A stretch of 37,460 nt of DNA from Candidatus Latescibacterota bacterium (GCA_022827835.1 JAJEIO010000031.1:1-37460), one strand, 5' to 3'. Counted from the stretch's first letter, positions 16,552 to 25,321 are shown. A program made the numbers and translations. The notes: generated from the letters alone by a model not told the origin.

Positions 16552-18704
16552 GCCCAAAAAACGGAGTTCCCCACTTTGCCGGTGAAGTAATCTATGACCA
16601 ACCACAGGCCATTGCACGAAACCTGCCCGCAGATCAACCCCAAAAAAAACATCTGACTGCGGCGATACAAGGCCACCCCGCCAAAGCGCATGATCAGCTT
16701 CTTGATAAACCAAGCCAAGAATACGCTAAACCACACGTAGTTGAGCATGCCGTTGGCCCCAATGGGAAAGCCGATGGGATGCACCGGCCACCAAGGCAGG
16801 CGCTGTCGCGCCCACATCATCGCTCCCATCACCAGCGCACCGCCGGACAAAAACCCCAGCCCCGGCCAATGTATGCCCGCCGGCTCTATGTTGCGGAGTG
16901 CATTGTTGTACGCGGTTTCGGGCGCGCCTTTAAAAAACCAACTATTGAGGTTCACTCCGCCGTGCTGATAGGCCATGTGGAAAATCATCCAAAACGCACC
17001 GAGGGCACCGATGAAGAGCGCGAGAATAATAGCCCAAAACACCAGCCGCCGCAGCCTCGGCTCCATCTCCTCGATTAGCTTGAGGGCGTTGGTGCAAGTA
17101 GCCATGACGAACACCCGCACATCCGCGCCCCACATATAGGCCAGCGACAAGTTCCACACCCCAGTCCGCGTCACCAAGTCGGTCCCCAATCCCAAAATTA
17201 CCAAGTCGGGTGCCGTCATCGGGGCGCGCACGGCCGCTAGACCGGCTTCGGCGACGATTCGCGTCACGCCGAGAAAGATGAGCAAGGCCAAGACGACAAA
17301 AACAAACGCTACCCACAGCGGCGTCCCCATAACCCACAGCCAGCACGACATGACCAAGATCCCACCCACTGCGCCGAAAAAAGACCAGCGATAGGACATG
17401 ATCTCATCCCCATCTTCCACTTCTGGTGCCAAGCCGAGGGCCTTTTTACACACATTGCCAAAGTGTTCCCTGCCCACCCACAAGCCAACCGCAACCATTG
17501 CCAGCAAGGCACCGACCCCTTGGTAGGCCATCAAGGGAAAGTCGGCCACGCCGAAGGTGACCTTCTGCTCGGACGTCACGCCAGCGACCGCGAAGAACTC
17601 CTTTTCAAACTTAGCCAATAGGTGAAAGAACCAGATACCAGCCGCGATATTGGCATTGATGAAGTACGAAAAGCCGACTATGGCGAAGCTGACGGTCAGT
17701 TGCAAGGTTTGCTTGCCCACTAAGAATATCGACGAACTCAGGGAGAAGACCGGAAAAGCCGGGTCGTAGCGATGCAGGGCCTTCAAGCTGCCAAAAAAAA
17801 TCGGCAACATAAAACCGGCCCACATGGCCGGCTGACGAAAAAAGGTATTGATCTTAAACCCGCGTTCCTCTCCCCGCACCATCGCCAGTCCCACCTGTGT
17901 GATCGGATAGGGTAATCGCTCGCGCTCCATCCACTGCCGACGGATGATAACCGCGATCGACACCATAGTTACGTATAGTGCCAAGAGAAAAACTGCCCAC
18001 CAGCACAAAGGCTCTACCCACGCTGCGTAGGGAATCGCCTCCCCTGGTGCCAACCCTTCGTAAAAGGTCTTGCTGTCGCTCCCGTCGTTGACTAGGACTT
18101 CTCGTGCGGAAAAATGGGGAAAGAGCATTTCCTGCCACTTATTTTCCGGCGAGGCAAAGTAAAACACCGCCGTGATCATCGGCAGGATTTGTTCGCTCAG
18201 GCCCATAGTACAAAGAGCCGAGACGATCAACAGCATGACGTACACGAGAATCAACTCGGCCCGGTTGAGGACCAAACTCCGCCCGCAAGAGACCAATACT
18301 ATATTGAGCAGGGATGAGGCGACGATGAAGGTGGCAAAGAAAAAACCTGGAGCAAAAGGATCGAGATGAGCCACCCAGCCATAGTAGAAGCCATAGAGCG
18401 CACACGAGATCAAGGCCCAAACCACCGCGCCCGCCGGGCTAGCGGCAACTTTGAACAGCACATTGAGCAGCCCAATGAGGACGAGAAATAAAAAAATGGC
18501 ACCCGGTGTGCTGAAGTCCAAGGCCATGTAGGAGCCGCGGATGATCATGTTGCCGTACGGAGCGCCGACGGCAAGAAAAAAGCTGAGGAATGCTCCCACC
18601 CAAAACGCACGCATGGTTAGCTGCTGGGTACCGGGCGGAGCCAGAAGGGCTTGGTCGCGCCCGGCGAGGTGGTCTAGGTAGTGAGTCGGCAAGCGTCTTA
18701 GCAA
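16548..18704 (-). CDS. DUF6785/DUF6784-type OPT-like multispanning transporter protein
   Basis: 718 residues from the TTG at 18704, with roughly 14 membrane segments. It resembles the DUF6785/DUF6784 membrane proteins that are distantly like OPT peptide transporters: RRQWMERERLPYPITQVGLA near 270, LPYPITQ being the OPT-like LPxP motif, and LGVTRIVAEAGLAAVRAPMT around 500. The start at 18704 has AAGGGG 6 bases upstream and lies about 27 bases after the predicted transcription start; the TTG at 18728 would leave almost no leader. First gene of the eleven-gene minus-strand run, coupled by ATGA overlap to the peptidase-permease fusion. Substrate unknown. Confidence 0.78.
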   Translation of the reverse strand: MLRRLPTHYLDHLAGRDQALLAPPGTQQLTMRAFWVGAFLSFFLAVGAPYGNMIIRGSYMALDFSTPGAIFLFLVLIGLLNVLFKVAASPAGAVVWALISCALYGFYYGWVAHLDPFAPGFFFATFIVASSLLNIVLVSCGRSLVLNRAELILVYVMLLIVSALCTMGLSEQILPMITAVFYFASPENKWQEMLFPHFSAREVLVNDGSDSKTFYEGLAPGEAIPYAAWVEPLCWWAVFLLALYVTMVSIAVIIRRQWMERERLPYPITQVGLAMVRGEERGFKINTFFRQPAMWAGFMLPIFFGSLKALHRYDPAFPVFSLSSSIFLVGKQTLQLTVSFAIVGFSYFINANIAAGIWFFHLLAKFEKEFFAVAGVTSEQKVTFGVADFPLMAYQGVGALLAMVAVGLWVGREHFGNVCKKALGLAPEVEDGDEIMSYRWSFFGAVGGILVMSCWLWVMGTPLWVAFVFVVLALLIFLGVTRIVAEAGLAAVRAPMTAPDLVILGLGTDLVTRTGVWNLSLAYMWGADVRVFVMATCTNALKLIEEMEPRLRRLVFWAIILALFIGALGAFWMIFHMAYQHGGVNLNSWFFKGAPETAYNNALRNIEPAGIHWPGLGFLSGGALVMGAMMWARQRLPWWPVHPIGFPIGANGMLNYVWFSVFLAWFIKKLIMRFGGVALYRRSQMFFLGLICGQVSCNGLWLVIDYFTGKVGNSVFWA

Positions 18705-18733
18705 GTAGCGCCCCTTACTGTATCGCAATAGTC

Positions 18734-18742
18734 TGTTATAAT
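18734..18742 (+). promoter_or_regulatory. Extended -10 promoter of the M42-type peptidase gene
   Basis: TGTTATAAT is a perfect TGn-TATAAT extended -10, which can work without a good -35; none is obvious at 17 bases. The predicted start near 18749 gives a leader of about 55 bases. It overlaps the -10 of the divergent operon promoter (18738-18743), so the two promoters probably compete for polymerase. Confidence 0.5.
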
Positions 18743-18766
18743 AAGCAGCTTAACCGATTGGGACAA
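18738..18766 (-). promoter_or_regulatory. sigma-70-like promoter of the transporter/PspA run
   Basis: On the minus strand a -35 TTGTCC (18761-18766), a 17-base spacer and a -10 TATTAT (18738-18743) place transcription near 18731, just upstream of the AAGGGG ribosome site and TTG start at 18704. It may drive the whole run of eleven genes, though internal promoters cannot be excluded. Confidence 0.5.
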
Positions 18767-18803
18767 CGAGAGTTGACGGCATTGGCATTTAGGGGCTTTT
18801 TCT

Positions 18804-19937
18804 TTGTGTATGGAACTTGACTTTCTCCATATCGCCAAGCCGCTCATCAGCGCCCCCACAGCCCCTTTCCACGAACATTTTGCCTTCGGCATCGCGCGCG
18901 CATTTGCAGCCGCGCGGCCTCCAATCCAAGTGCTCCACGACCGCTGTGGCAACAGCTTGCTGCTCTACGACGGCGGGGGGCAACAGGAAGAGGACGAATT
19001 CATCGTCTTAACTGCCCATCTCGACCACCCCGGCTTAGTGTGGAGGACCTCACAGGGGTCAGGCCGCGCGCTATTCGAGATACTCGGTGGCGTCGAGTTA
19101 GAAAAGGCGCTAGCGACGGGCGTGCGCCTATTCGACCTGGATCGCCCGGCTACCCAGCGCGGAATCCCCGGGACCATCGTCCGCACTGTGGAAGCAGAAG
19201 GAACGCGCTATCCCCTAGTTGAAGTAGCCACAGCACGCGACAATCTCCAAGGACCGGGGACCTTTGCGATGTGGAATTTGCCAGCCTTTCGGGTGCGGGG
19301 TCGGCGCTTGAGCGGACGGGCGATCGACGATTTGGCCGGTGCAGCCGTGGCGTTGTGCGTCTTGGATTCCTTGGTCCGTCAGCAAGCCTCGGTCCGCCTC
19401 GGCGTCTTGCTCACGCGTGCGGAAGAGGTGGGTTTCGTCGGTATGCTCGCCGCGCTGGAGGCTGGGTTCTTGCCGCGACGTGCGCTCTATATCAACATCG
19501 AGTGCTCTAGTGTGGCGGCTGGAGCCGTGCTAGGCGCGGGGCCGATTTTGCGGGTGGGCGACCGGCTCTGGGTTTTCGACCCGGACATCAGCGGTGGGAT
19601 GGCTGCACTAGCTGACGAATTGGCCTCCCAACAGCCTACTTTCCGCTATCAACGCAAGCTGATGGACAGCGGCGCTTGCGAAGCCACTCCGCTTATGCAG
19701 GCCGATTACCGTACGGGCGCAGTGGCCCTACCTCTCGGCAACTATCACAATGCAGGGCCGGGCGCGCAATTGGCCCCAGAGTACATCCACCTCGACGATG
19801 CCAACGGGCTAGTGCGCCTCCTCGTCCACGTAGCCCAGCGCGGCATTGGCACGGGGCTAGCGCATTCGGCCGCCGCGCTCGACTCCATGCTCGCTAGCCG
19901 CCTAGCGCACTACCGCGACCACCTACTCCCCATATAG
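18804..19937 (+). CDS. M42/M20-type zinc aminopeptidase
   Basis: Cytoplasmic metallopeptidase of 377 residues. The co-catalytic metal site looks complete: AHLDH (71-75), IDD (174-176), the catalytic Glu pair in TRAEEVG (204-210), NIECS (231-235) and YHNAGPG (314-320). This matches M42 (PepA/tetrahedral aminopeptidase) proteins that trim peptides. The TTG at 18804 has AGGGG 8 bases upstream; an ATG two codons later at 18810 is an alternative. It is divergent from the transporter operon with overlapping promoters, which suggests peptide uptake and cytosolic cleavage are linked; that is inference. Confidence 0.82.
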   Translation: MCMELDFLHIAKPLISAPTAPFHEHFAFGIARAFAAARPPIQVLHDRCGNSLLLYDGGGQQEEDEFIVLTAHLDHPGLVWRTSQGSGRALFEILGGVELEKALATGVRLFDLDRPATQRGIPGTIVRTVEAEGTRYPLVEVATARDNLQGPGTFAMWNLPAFRVRGRRLSGRAIDDLAGAAVALCVLDSLVRQQASVRLGVLLTRAEEVGFVGMLAALEAGFLPRRALYINIECSSVAAGAVLGAGPILRVGDRLWVFDPDISGGMAALADELASQQPTFRYQRKLMDSGACEATPLMQADYRTGAVALPLGNYHNAGPGAQLAPEYIHLDDANGLVRLLVHVAQRGIGTGLAHSAAALDSMLASRLAHYRDHLLPI

Positions 19938-20021
19938 AAGTAAATTATCTAGCGATTTTTGGATGTTTGGTGCGAGGGATTGCGATATGATCCAGCTATT
20001 AACCGCTACTCAACGCGATTA

Positions 20022-20798
20022 CTAGACGATGGTCCAGCCCCCATCCACCACGAGCGTGTGACCGGTGATCATCGACGCGGCATCCGACGCCAAAAAAATC
20101 ACCGGTGCCGACATTTCCTCCGGCTCGGCCAGAGCACCGCGCAGCAAATTTTTGGTCTTCACCGCATCGGCGAAGGCTTGGCTTTCCCGCATCGCGGTTT
20201 CGGCTAGGGGCGAACGGGTCACAGTTGGTGCAACTGCGTTGACTCGTATCTGGTACTCGGCCCATTCCGCGGCCATAGTCCGCGTCAGGTTATTGACCCC
20301 GCCTTTGGCACCCGAGTACGGACCGCGCTCTGGCGCGCCGACTACGCCAGCTTGGGAAGATATATTGATGATATTACCCCCCCCTCCTTGGGCGATCATC
20401 TGCCGCGCGGCAATCTGGCTACAGAAAAACACATTCTTCAGATTGGCATCGACGATCAAGTCGTAGAGTTCCTCGTCGTAGTCGAGGATTTTGCCGACCT
20501 TGTTGTAGCCGGCGTTGTTGACCAGCACGTCAATCCGCCCAAAGTGCGCGACGACCGCAGCCATAAAACGCTCGATAGAGCTTACGTCCGTTACGTCGAG
20601 CTGGTGGTGGAAACACGTCCCGCCCGCACCCTCAATCTCCGCAGCCAGCGTTTCCAACTCGGCCGTGGTGCGGCTACCAACGGCGACGCGCCCGCCCGAC
20701 TGGGCGCATTCTAAAGCAATCGTCCGGCCAATCCCCCGGCCAGCCCCCGTGACAATGACTATTTTGCCCTCTAGACCAAAACGCGCGAGCGGTGGCAT
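20022..20798 (-). CDS. SDR-family NAD(P)-dependent oxidoreductase
   Basis: 258-residue classical short-chain dehydrogenase. Cofactor motif TGAGRGIG (17-24), NNAG (94-97), active-site Ser near 147, and YSGAK with Tyr161 and Lys165 are all present, as is the C-terminal MITGHTLVVDGGW. Similar to gluconate 5-dehydrogenase and 3-oxoacyl-ACP-reductase-like enzymes of sugar-acid metabolism. A strong AGAGGAG site precedes the ATG, and the LarA-like gene ends 12 bases upstream. Last gene of a three-gene operon; it probably oxidises or reduces a hydroxy or keto sugar acid, exact substrate unknown. Confidence 0.9.
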   Translation of the reverse strand: MPPLARFGLEGKIVIVTGAGRGIGRTIALECAQSGGRVAVGSRTTAELETLAAEIEGAGGTCFHHQLDVTDVSSIERFMAAVVAHFGRIDVLVNNAGYNKVGKILDYDEELYDLIVDANLKNVFFCSQIAARQMIAQGGGGNIINISSQAGVVGAPERGPYSGAKGGVNNLTRTMAAEWAEYQIRVNAVAPTVTRSPLAETAMRESQAFADAVKTKNLLRGALAEPEEMSAPVIFLASDAASMITGHTLVVDGGWTIV

Positions 20799-20810
20799 TT
20801 TCTCTCCTCT

Positions 20811-21992
20811 TTAATACTCGGCATCGGCTGCCCGTTGCAGCGCGCCAGCCGGAAAGACCGACACTTTTGCGTCAGCCCCGTGGTAGTTTTCCAATTCGCT
20901 CAGTACGGCCTGCCAAGTTTTGCAAAAAATAACCCCCTCGCCAAAGAGCGAGGCTGCATCCCACTTGTTGATCCCAGGCGAAAATAGAATAGTGCGCCGG
21001 GCGGGCGGCCCGGCCTTTCCCCGCAACGCGGTACCCGGGCCCAACACCGAGTGCCAGCCCAGCCCCTCTGGGCTAGCCGAGCACATGACAGTAGTCGAGT
21101 TTTCGTTGAAAGGGTTTTTCTTGGTTCCACTCAACGGCGTCATGGCCAACCCAGCTTGGCACAGTTCCGTATCTTTGGGGAAGGCGTTGAACACGCCAAT
21201 GTCAAAGGCGTCGGGCACTTGAGTAGCGTACTGTTCCCGTCCTAACTCACAACCCCGCGCAAAGGCCGCGTCCGTGTCCCCAGCGACCAAACCCGAGATT
21301 TCCAAGTTCTCGTTGAGCAGCGGATTGACGATATACGTGACCCCCGCCATCTTCGCCACCTCGGACAGGTGGGCGCGAAAATTTTTGTGTATGTGACGAT
21401 GGTTGAGCATGATCGTCTGCTGCCCACAAGCACCGGGGATGAGCAATTTGGCCCCACCGCCAAACATCCCCCCGCGCGGCGTGATCATCCCCAAGGCGAT
21501 GCGCACCTCGCAGGAGGTCATATCGCGGTTGACCCAAATCGGCACTCCGCGACTAGAGTAGCCTAAGAATTCCAAGTTCTCATAGGCATTGTGGTTGAGC
21601 ACCTGCATAGTATCGACGATGTCCAACCCGACCTTCTTGATTAAGTCATCGCGGGTCATCGGGCGATGAGCCGCCAGCGCGCAGATGATTTTTACCGCGT
21701 CAGCCCCAATCCCGGCCGCAGCCAACTCCTCAAGCACATAAGGCAAGAGCCGAAAAGCCGGCGTCGGGCGCGAAAGGTCGTCAACCAAGATGGCCGCCGA
21801 AGACCGACCGCGGGCGAATTCGCGCAGCGGCGGAGCGCCGATGGTCTCTTGCAGTGCTTGGCGAATGCCAGCGTCGCCGATGTCCGGCCCGCCGCGCATG
21901 TGGTGAACCGTCACTTCCCAGTGATCGGGAAACTCCATTTTGAACGGGGCCTTGCCGTACCAAGCGGCCCACGGGACAAAAATTTCCTGCAT
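20811..21992 (-). CDS. LarA-like (DUF2088) nickel-pincer racemase family protein
   Basis: 393 residues resembling lactate racemase LarA and its paralogues: VDDLSRPTP (70-78), ALAAHRPMT with His109, NHNAYEN around 133-139, and GGGAKLLIPG with Lys182 at the position that binds the nickel-pincer cofactor. Where LarA has EPHF ten residues before that Lys, this protein reads ITPRGG, so one of the two catalytic His residues appears replaced. That points to a hydroxy-acid racemase or epimerase with another substrate, or to altered chemistry. AGGAG precedes the ATG. No LarB, LarC or LarE cofactor-synthesis gene is in the window. Confidence 0.8.
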   Translation of the reverse strand: MQEIFVPWAAWYGKAPFKMEFPDHWEVTVHHMRGGPDIGDAGIRQALQETIGAPPLREFARGRSSAAILVDDLSRPTPAFRLLPYVLEELAAAGIGADAVKIICALAAHRPMTRDDLIKKVGLDIVDTMQVLNHNAYENLEFLGYSSRGVPIWVNRDMTSCEVRIALGMITPRGGMFGGGAKLLIPGACGQQTIMLNHRHIHKNFRAHLSEVAKMAGVTYIVNPLLNENLEISGLVAGDTDAAFARGCELGREQYATQVPDAFDIGVFNAFPKDTELCQAGLAMTPLSGTKKNPFNENSTTVMCSASPEGLGWHSVLGPGTALRGKAGPPARRTILFSPGINKWDAASLFGEGVIFCKTWQAVLSELENYHGADAKVSVFPAGALQRAADAEY

Positions 21993-22002
21993 GATTTTTC
22001 TC

Positions 22003-22767
22003 CTAGTCCAAGCCCATGGCCCGCAGGTTGCGCAGGCTCAGACCCAAGCTGTCAAAGGGGTCGCCTGGGCAGGTGTCTTGTTCGATCAAGTACCATTCGA
22101 TCTGTGCTCTCTTACAGGCCGCGAGAATAGGCTCCCATTCCAAGTTACCCTCCCCTACTTCGGCGAAGCATTGCTTAGAACCGTCCATGCTCAGGTCTTT
22201 GAGATGGACGATGTGCATGCGGTCGCGGAACTTATCCAACCACGAGACCGGGTTGCCGCCGCCGTGTTGAATCCAATAGGTGTCTATTTCAAAGGAAAAG
22301 ACGGCTGGGTCGCTCCCCTCGCGGAGGATGTCCAGCCCCGTGCGCCCTTCAAAGCGCTCCAGTTCGAAGCTGTGGTTGTGGTAGCTAAAGGTCAGGCCCG
22401 CGTCGATGAGCGGACGCGCCGCCGCCGAAGCCTCTGCTGCAAAGCGGACAAAGCCCTCGCGGTTGCGGTATTCTTGGGGCAAGCCGCCGATGGCTACGTG
22501 GCGGCACCCCCACATCTGGTGCTCCTCGACGACGGCTTGCGGCTCGTCGCAGATGCGCTGGTAGCTGGTATGCGTAGCCGCGATCTGCACTCCTTCGGCC
22601 TTGCTTATCGTGGCCAGTTCGGCTGGCGAGATCGCTCCGAAGGCCGAGGCTTGCACGGCCTCATAGCCGAGTGCCCGCACCCTAGCGAAGGTCTGGCGAA
22701 TGTCATCCGGGGTTTTGGTAAAATCGCGCACTGTGAACAGTTGTGCGCCAATTGCTGAAGTAGGCAT
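22003..22767 (-). CDS. Xylose-isomerase-like TIM-barrel sugar epimerase/isomerase
   Basis: 254 residues of the AP-endonuclease-2/xylose-isomerase-like TIM barrel (PF01261). Signatures are GAQLFTVRDF at the N-terminus, FSYHNHSFELER in the middle (metal-binding His/Glu strand), SFEIDTYWIQHGGGNP and HIVHLKDLS. Such enzymes isomerise or epimerise sugars and inositol derivatives, or dehydrate keto-inosose. The ATG at 22767 is chosen for the AGGAG upstream; the earlier TTG at 22827 lies inside the -35 promoter box. First gene of the operon, followed by the LarA-like and SDR genes with 10 and 12-base gaps. Confidence 0.88.
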   Translation of the reverse strand: MPTSAIGAQLFTVRDFTKTPDDIRQTFARVRALGYEAVQASAFGAISPAELATISKAEGVQIAATHTSYQRICDEPQAVVEEHQMWGCRHVAIGGLPQEYRNREGFVRFAAEASAAARPLIDAGLTFSYHNHSFELERFEGRTGLDILREGSDPAVFSFEIDTYWIQHGGGNPVSWLDKFRDRMHIVHLKDLSMDGSKQCFAEVGEGNLEWEPILAACKRAQIEWYLIEQDTCPGDPFDSLGLSLRNLRAMGLD

Positions 22768-22798
22768 GTGGTCTCCTGTGTTTTGCTGAACCCCGCGC

Positions 22799-22827
22799 AA
22801 TATAGCCGCCGTCCTTCCTAGCGTCAA
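22799..22827 (-). promoter_or_regulatory. Strong sigma-70-like promoter of the TIM-barrel/LarA-like/SDR operon
   Basis: On the minus strand TTGACG (22822-22827), a 17-base spacer and TATATT (22799-22804) lie 32 bases upstream of the ATG at 22767. This is among the best promoter matches in the window and supports the shorter start of the first gene. Confidence 0.65.
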
Positions 22828-22895
22828 TTCAGCAGTAGCTAAAGTCTATGATTAGTTTGTCGTGACTGCTCTCCACTCTACAGATGTTGGGCTTC

Positions 22896-22925
22896 TTGCC
22901 GGTATTCTAACTGAGATTGTATTCT
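22896..22925 (+). promoter_or_regulatory. Possible promoter of the first MFS gene
   Basis: TTGCCG (22896-22901), 18 bases, then TATTCT (22920-22925) lie just before the GTG start at 22952, with AAGAGG as ribosome site. Each box matches consensus at only four positions, so this is tentative. Confidence 0.3.
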
Positions 22926-22951
22926 AAAGGCCATTCAAGAGGATTGACAAA

Positions 22952-24148
22952 GTGTCGAAACGGAAACAGGAGGTAGTAGTAAACTTATTTTTGTCGGTGT
23001 ACGCGCCGGCCCTAATCCTGTCGGTTTGCCGGGGCTTGCTATTGCCCGTCCTGCCTTTGTTCGCCCGCTCTTTCGAGGTATCGTATAGTCTGGTGGGCGT
23101 GGTCCTGGCCGCGGACGGGATCGGCACTTTGCTGGGCGATGTGCCCGCGGGAGTGGTGGTGCGGCGGGTGGGTGAAAAGCGCGCCATGCTGTTGGGGGTA
23201 GGCTGCGTCTTAGTGGGGATTTTCGGCCTGCTGGTGGCCGCTGATCTGTGGCAAGTGAGTGCCTGCCGGCTGGTGTCGGGGATCGGTACGGCCCTGTGGA
23301 ATATTTCGCGCCATACGTACCTGGCCGGGGCCATTCGGCCGGCACTCCGAGGACGGGCGATTGCCGTGTTCGGGGGCATAGGACGCATCGGCTATTTTGC
23401 CGGACCGCTGCTCGGCGGCCTGGCGGCCGGGACGTACGGCTTTCGGGCCGCCTTCCTGTTGTACGGGATATTGGCGGTGGTGGCTTTGCTCGCTGTCTTG
23501 CTCTGGGTGGAGGACCTCGGGGCCTCCCCGGGAGCAAGACAGCGGGCCAGCGGACGGGTCGGTGATGTTGTACGCGGCCATTACCGCATCCTGCTCACTG
23601 CCGGCTCGGCCCAGTTGTGCGCCCAAATGGTGCGCACGGCCCGTCTGGTCATCGCGCCTCTCTACGCTGCCGATGTCCTGGGTTTGGGGGTCGAAGAGGT
23701 GGGGGTAATCATAGCGCTTGCCGCGGCCGTGGACATGCTCATGTTCTATCCGGCGGGCATGATCATGGACCACTGGGGACGCAAGTACGCCTCGGTGCCC
23801 AGTTTTTTCGTCCAGAGTATGGGCATGGCCGCTATTCCCCTGGCGCAGGATTTTTCGAGCCTGCTCTTGGCCCTAGTGGTAGTGGGCCTGGGCAACGGCA
23901 TAGGGTCGGGGACCATGATGACGCTGGGCGCGGATCTGGCCCCGGACGACGGGCGGGGGGTGTTTTTGGGGCTGTGGCGCTTTGTCGGCGATCTGGGCGG
24001 GGCGGGCAGCCCCCTGGCCATGGGCTATATCGCCGATTGGGTCGGCCTGACCGAAACTCCATTGGCAGCCGCGGGCATTGGCCTAGCCGCGGCCCTCACT
24101 TTGTGGCTGGGGGTACCCGAGACCCTGAAAAGGGAAAACCGTCTGTGA
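22952..24148 (+). CDS. MFS transporter
   Basis: 398 residues with about 12 hydrophobic segments. The MFS signature loop between segments 2 and 3 is visible as GTLLGDVPAGVVVRRVGEKR (about 55-74), and RLVSGIGTALWNISRH lies near 105. The second half carries the repeated loop PAGMIMDHWGRKYA. It resembles drug-efflux or sugar-efflux members; the substrate cannot be told. GTG start with AAGAGG 9 bases upstream. Convergent with the Cys-tail gene, 41 bases apart. Confidence 0.88.
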   Translation: MSKRKQEVVVNLFLSVYAPALILSVCRGLLLPVLPLFARSFEVSYSLVGVVLAADGIGTLLGDVPAGVVVRRVGEKRAMLLGVGCVLVGIFGLLVAADLWQVSACRLVSGIGTALWNISRHTYLAGAIRPALRGRAIAVFGGIGRIGYFAGPLLGGLAAGTYGFRAAFLLYGILAVVALLAVLLWVEDLGASPGARQRASGRVGDVVRGHYRILLTAGSAQLCAQMVRTARLVIAPLYAADVLGLGVEEVGVIIALAAAVDMLMFYPAGMIMDHWGRKYASVPSFFVQSMGMAAIPLAQDFSSLLLALVVVGLGNGIGSGTMMTLGADLAPDDGRGVFLGLWRFVGDLGGAGSPLAMGYIADWVGLTETPLAAAGIGLAAALTLWLGVPETLKRENRL

Positions 24149-24162
24149 GTTGCACATGTTCG

Positions 24163-24183
24163 CTGCTCGTTTTCGAGGAGCAG
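24163..24183. terminator. Hairpin between convergent genes
   Basis: CTGCTC (24163-24168) and GAGCAG (24178-24183) flank a 9-base loop in the 41-base gap between the MFS gene and the convergent Cys-tail gene. There is no T-run on either side, so a terminator role is only suggested by position. Confidence 0.3.
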
Positions 24184-24189
24184 GATGGC

Positions 24190-25299
24190 TCAGATGCCAC
24201 CGCACGAACTGCAACTACTGCACGAGCTGCAGGACGCTCCACTGTCGCCACTGTCGCCGCCGAAATCCAGCCACGATGAACTTTCTCCGGACTCAGTGCC
24301 CGCTTCCTGGACCGAGGCCGTCTGATCGAGGCCGTCCTGATAGCTGTGGTCCGCGTGGTATTCGACGTCGCTGGCGGACGGGGACTCGAAGTTGGCCTCT
24401 GGATTGAGGGTATTGCTCTCTCCAGCGTGGAAACCCGAGGCTCCGACATCGAATACGGTCTGGCCCTGTTCGTCAACCACGGATACGTCGTGGTAGTGGA
24501 TATTGTGGTGGAATGACATGGACGACCACATCCAAGCGTAGAGAAAGAACGCGTCAAAGCCGTGATAGCCGTGGAAGAGCGGAGGCGTATCAGCTCCGGT
24601 GCGCCGCTCCTGCAATTGCTCGGGCCGGTCCACTGGCTCTCGGGGACGAATGACGCGGGTGTCGAGGGTCTGGCGCACATCGTCGCATTTGATATAAGTG
24701 GCCACGGCTTGGTTGAGGCGGCTGATAAAGTCGCTGAAATGGGCTTCTTTCCGGCGCTGGAATTGTTCGTACGCGTCCTGGGCTCGGAAGACGGGCTCCA
24801 TGCGCTGACGCAAACTGTCAGCGCTTTCCCCGGGCTGTTGGGCAAAGTCGTTGGCCGTGCCGTTGACGGTGATGGTAATGGGGTACACGTCCGGCGGGTG
24901 GAGCCGGTCGATCTCAATTTCAATGAGGTAGGTCAGTTCCTGGTCGGCGTGCTCGACGACCAGATAGAGGGCCTCGAACAATTCCGATTCGTAGTAGTCG
25001 GTCTCCATGTGAAACTGTTCCATGGCGTCCTTGAGATCGTCCTCCAGGCCCTGCTCGTCAAAGTAGAAGTCGTACTGGTCCTTGGTCAGGCGGACGATAT
25101 TGGTCACTCCTATAGAGCGCAGGGCCATATTGAGCTGTTGCAAGATGGCCACCGCGGTGAAGGTCTCTTGTTCTTCTCGGTCGGACAGACCACCCGCAGT
25201 CAGGTAGTAGAGCATGCGACCGAAGACCTTGGTGGGTCTGACCTTTTCGACCAAGGTCTCCTCGGACGGGTCAATGGCGAGTTGGCCGTTAAAGTACAT
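24190..25299 (-). CDS. Uncharacterised protein with repeated Cys-Ser-Ser-Cys C-terminal tail
   Basis: 369 residues, no signal peptide or membrane segment evident. AGGAGG precedes the ATG at 25299 with ideal spacing. Residues 1-170 look like a folded alpha/beta domain that I do not recognise (TKVFGRMLYYLTAGGLSDRE, TYLIEIEIDRLHPPDVYPI). Residues 180-235 are helical and charged; 245-275 are rich in His, Phe and Trp. After a disordered acidic/Ser stretch the protein ends in ASCSSCSSCSSCGGI, four Cys spaced by two Ser. Such tails recall metal-binding or post-translationally modified Gly/Cys-rich ends, but no modifying enzyme is adjacent. It lies 22 bases after a GRDP-like gene and is probably in its operon. 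Confidence 0.7.
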   Translation of the reverse strand: MYFNGQLAIDPSEETLVEKVRPTKVFGRMLYYLTAGGLSDREEQETFTAVAILQQLNMALRSIGVTNIVRLTKDQYDFYFDEQGLEDDLKDAMEQFHMETDYYESELFEALYLVVEHADQELTYLIEIEIDRLHPPDVYPITITVNGTANDFAQQPGESADSLRQRMEPVFRAQDAYEQFQRRKEAHFSDFISRLNQAVATYIKCDDVRQTLDTRVIRPREPVDRPEQLQERRTGADTPPLFHGYHGFDAFFLYAWMWSSMSFHHNIHYHDVSVVDEQGQTVFDVGASGFHAGESNTLNPEANFESPSASDVEYHADHSYQDGLDQTASVQEAGTESGESSSWLDFGGDSGDSGASCSSCSSCSSCGGI

Positions 25300-25321
25300 G
25301 GAAATCCTCCTCGGTGGGCGG

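Noticed and set aside
16552..16713. Longer start for the peptidase-permease fusion
   Set aside because: The added residues are the other-frame translation of the DUF6785 gene end; the ATGA overlap and signal peptide favour 16551.
21940..22758. 272-codon open frame antisense to the TIM-barrel gene
   Set aside because: A mirror of a well-conserved gene with its own promoter and ribosome site on the minus strand.
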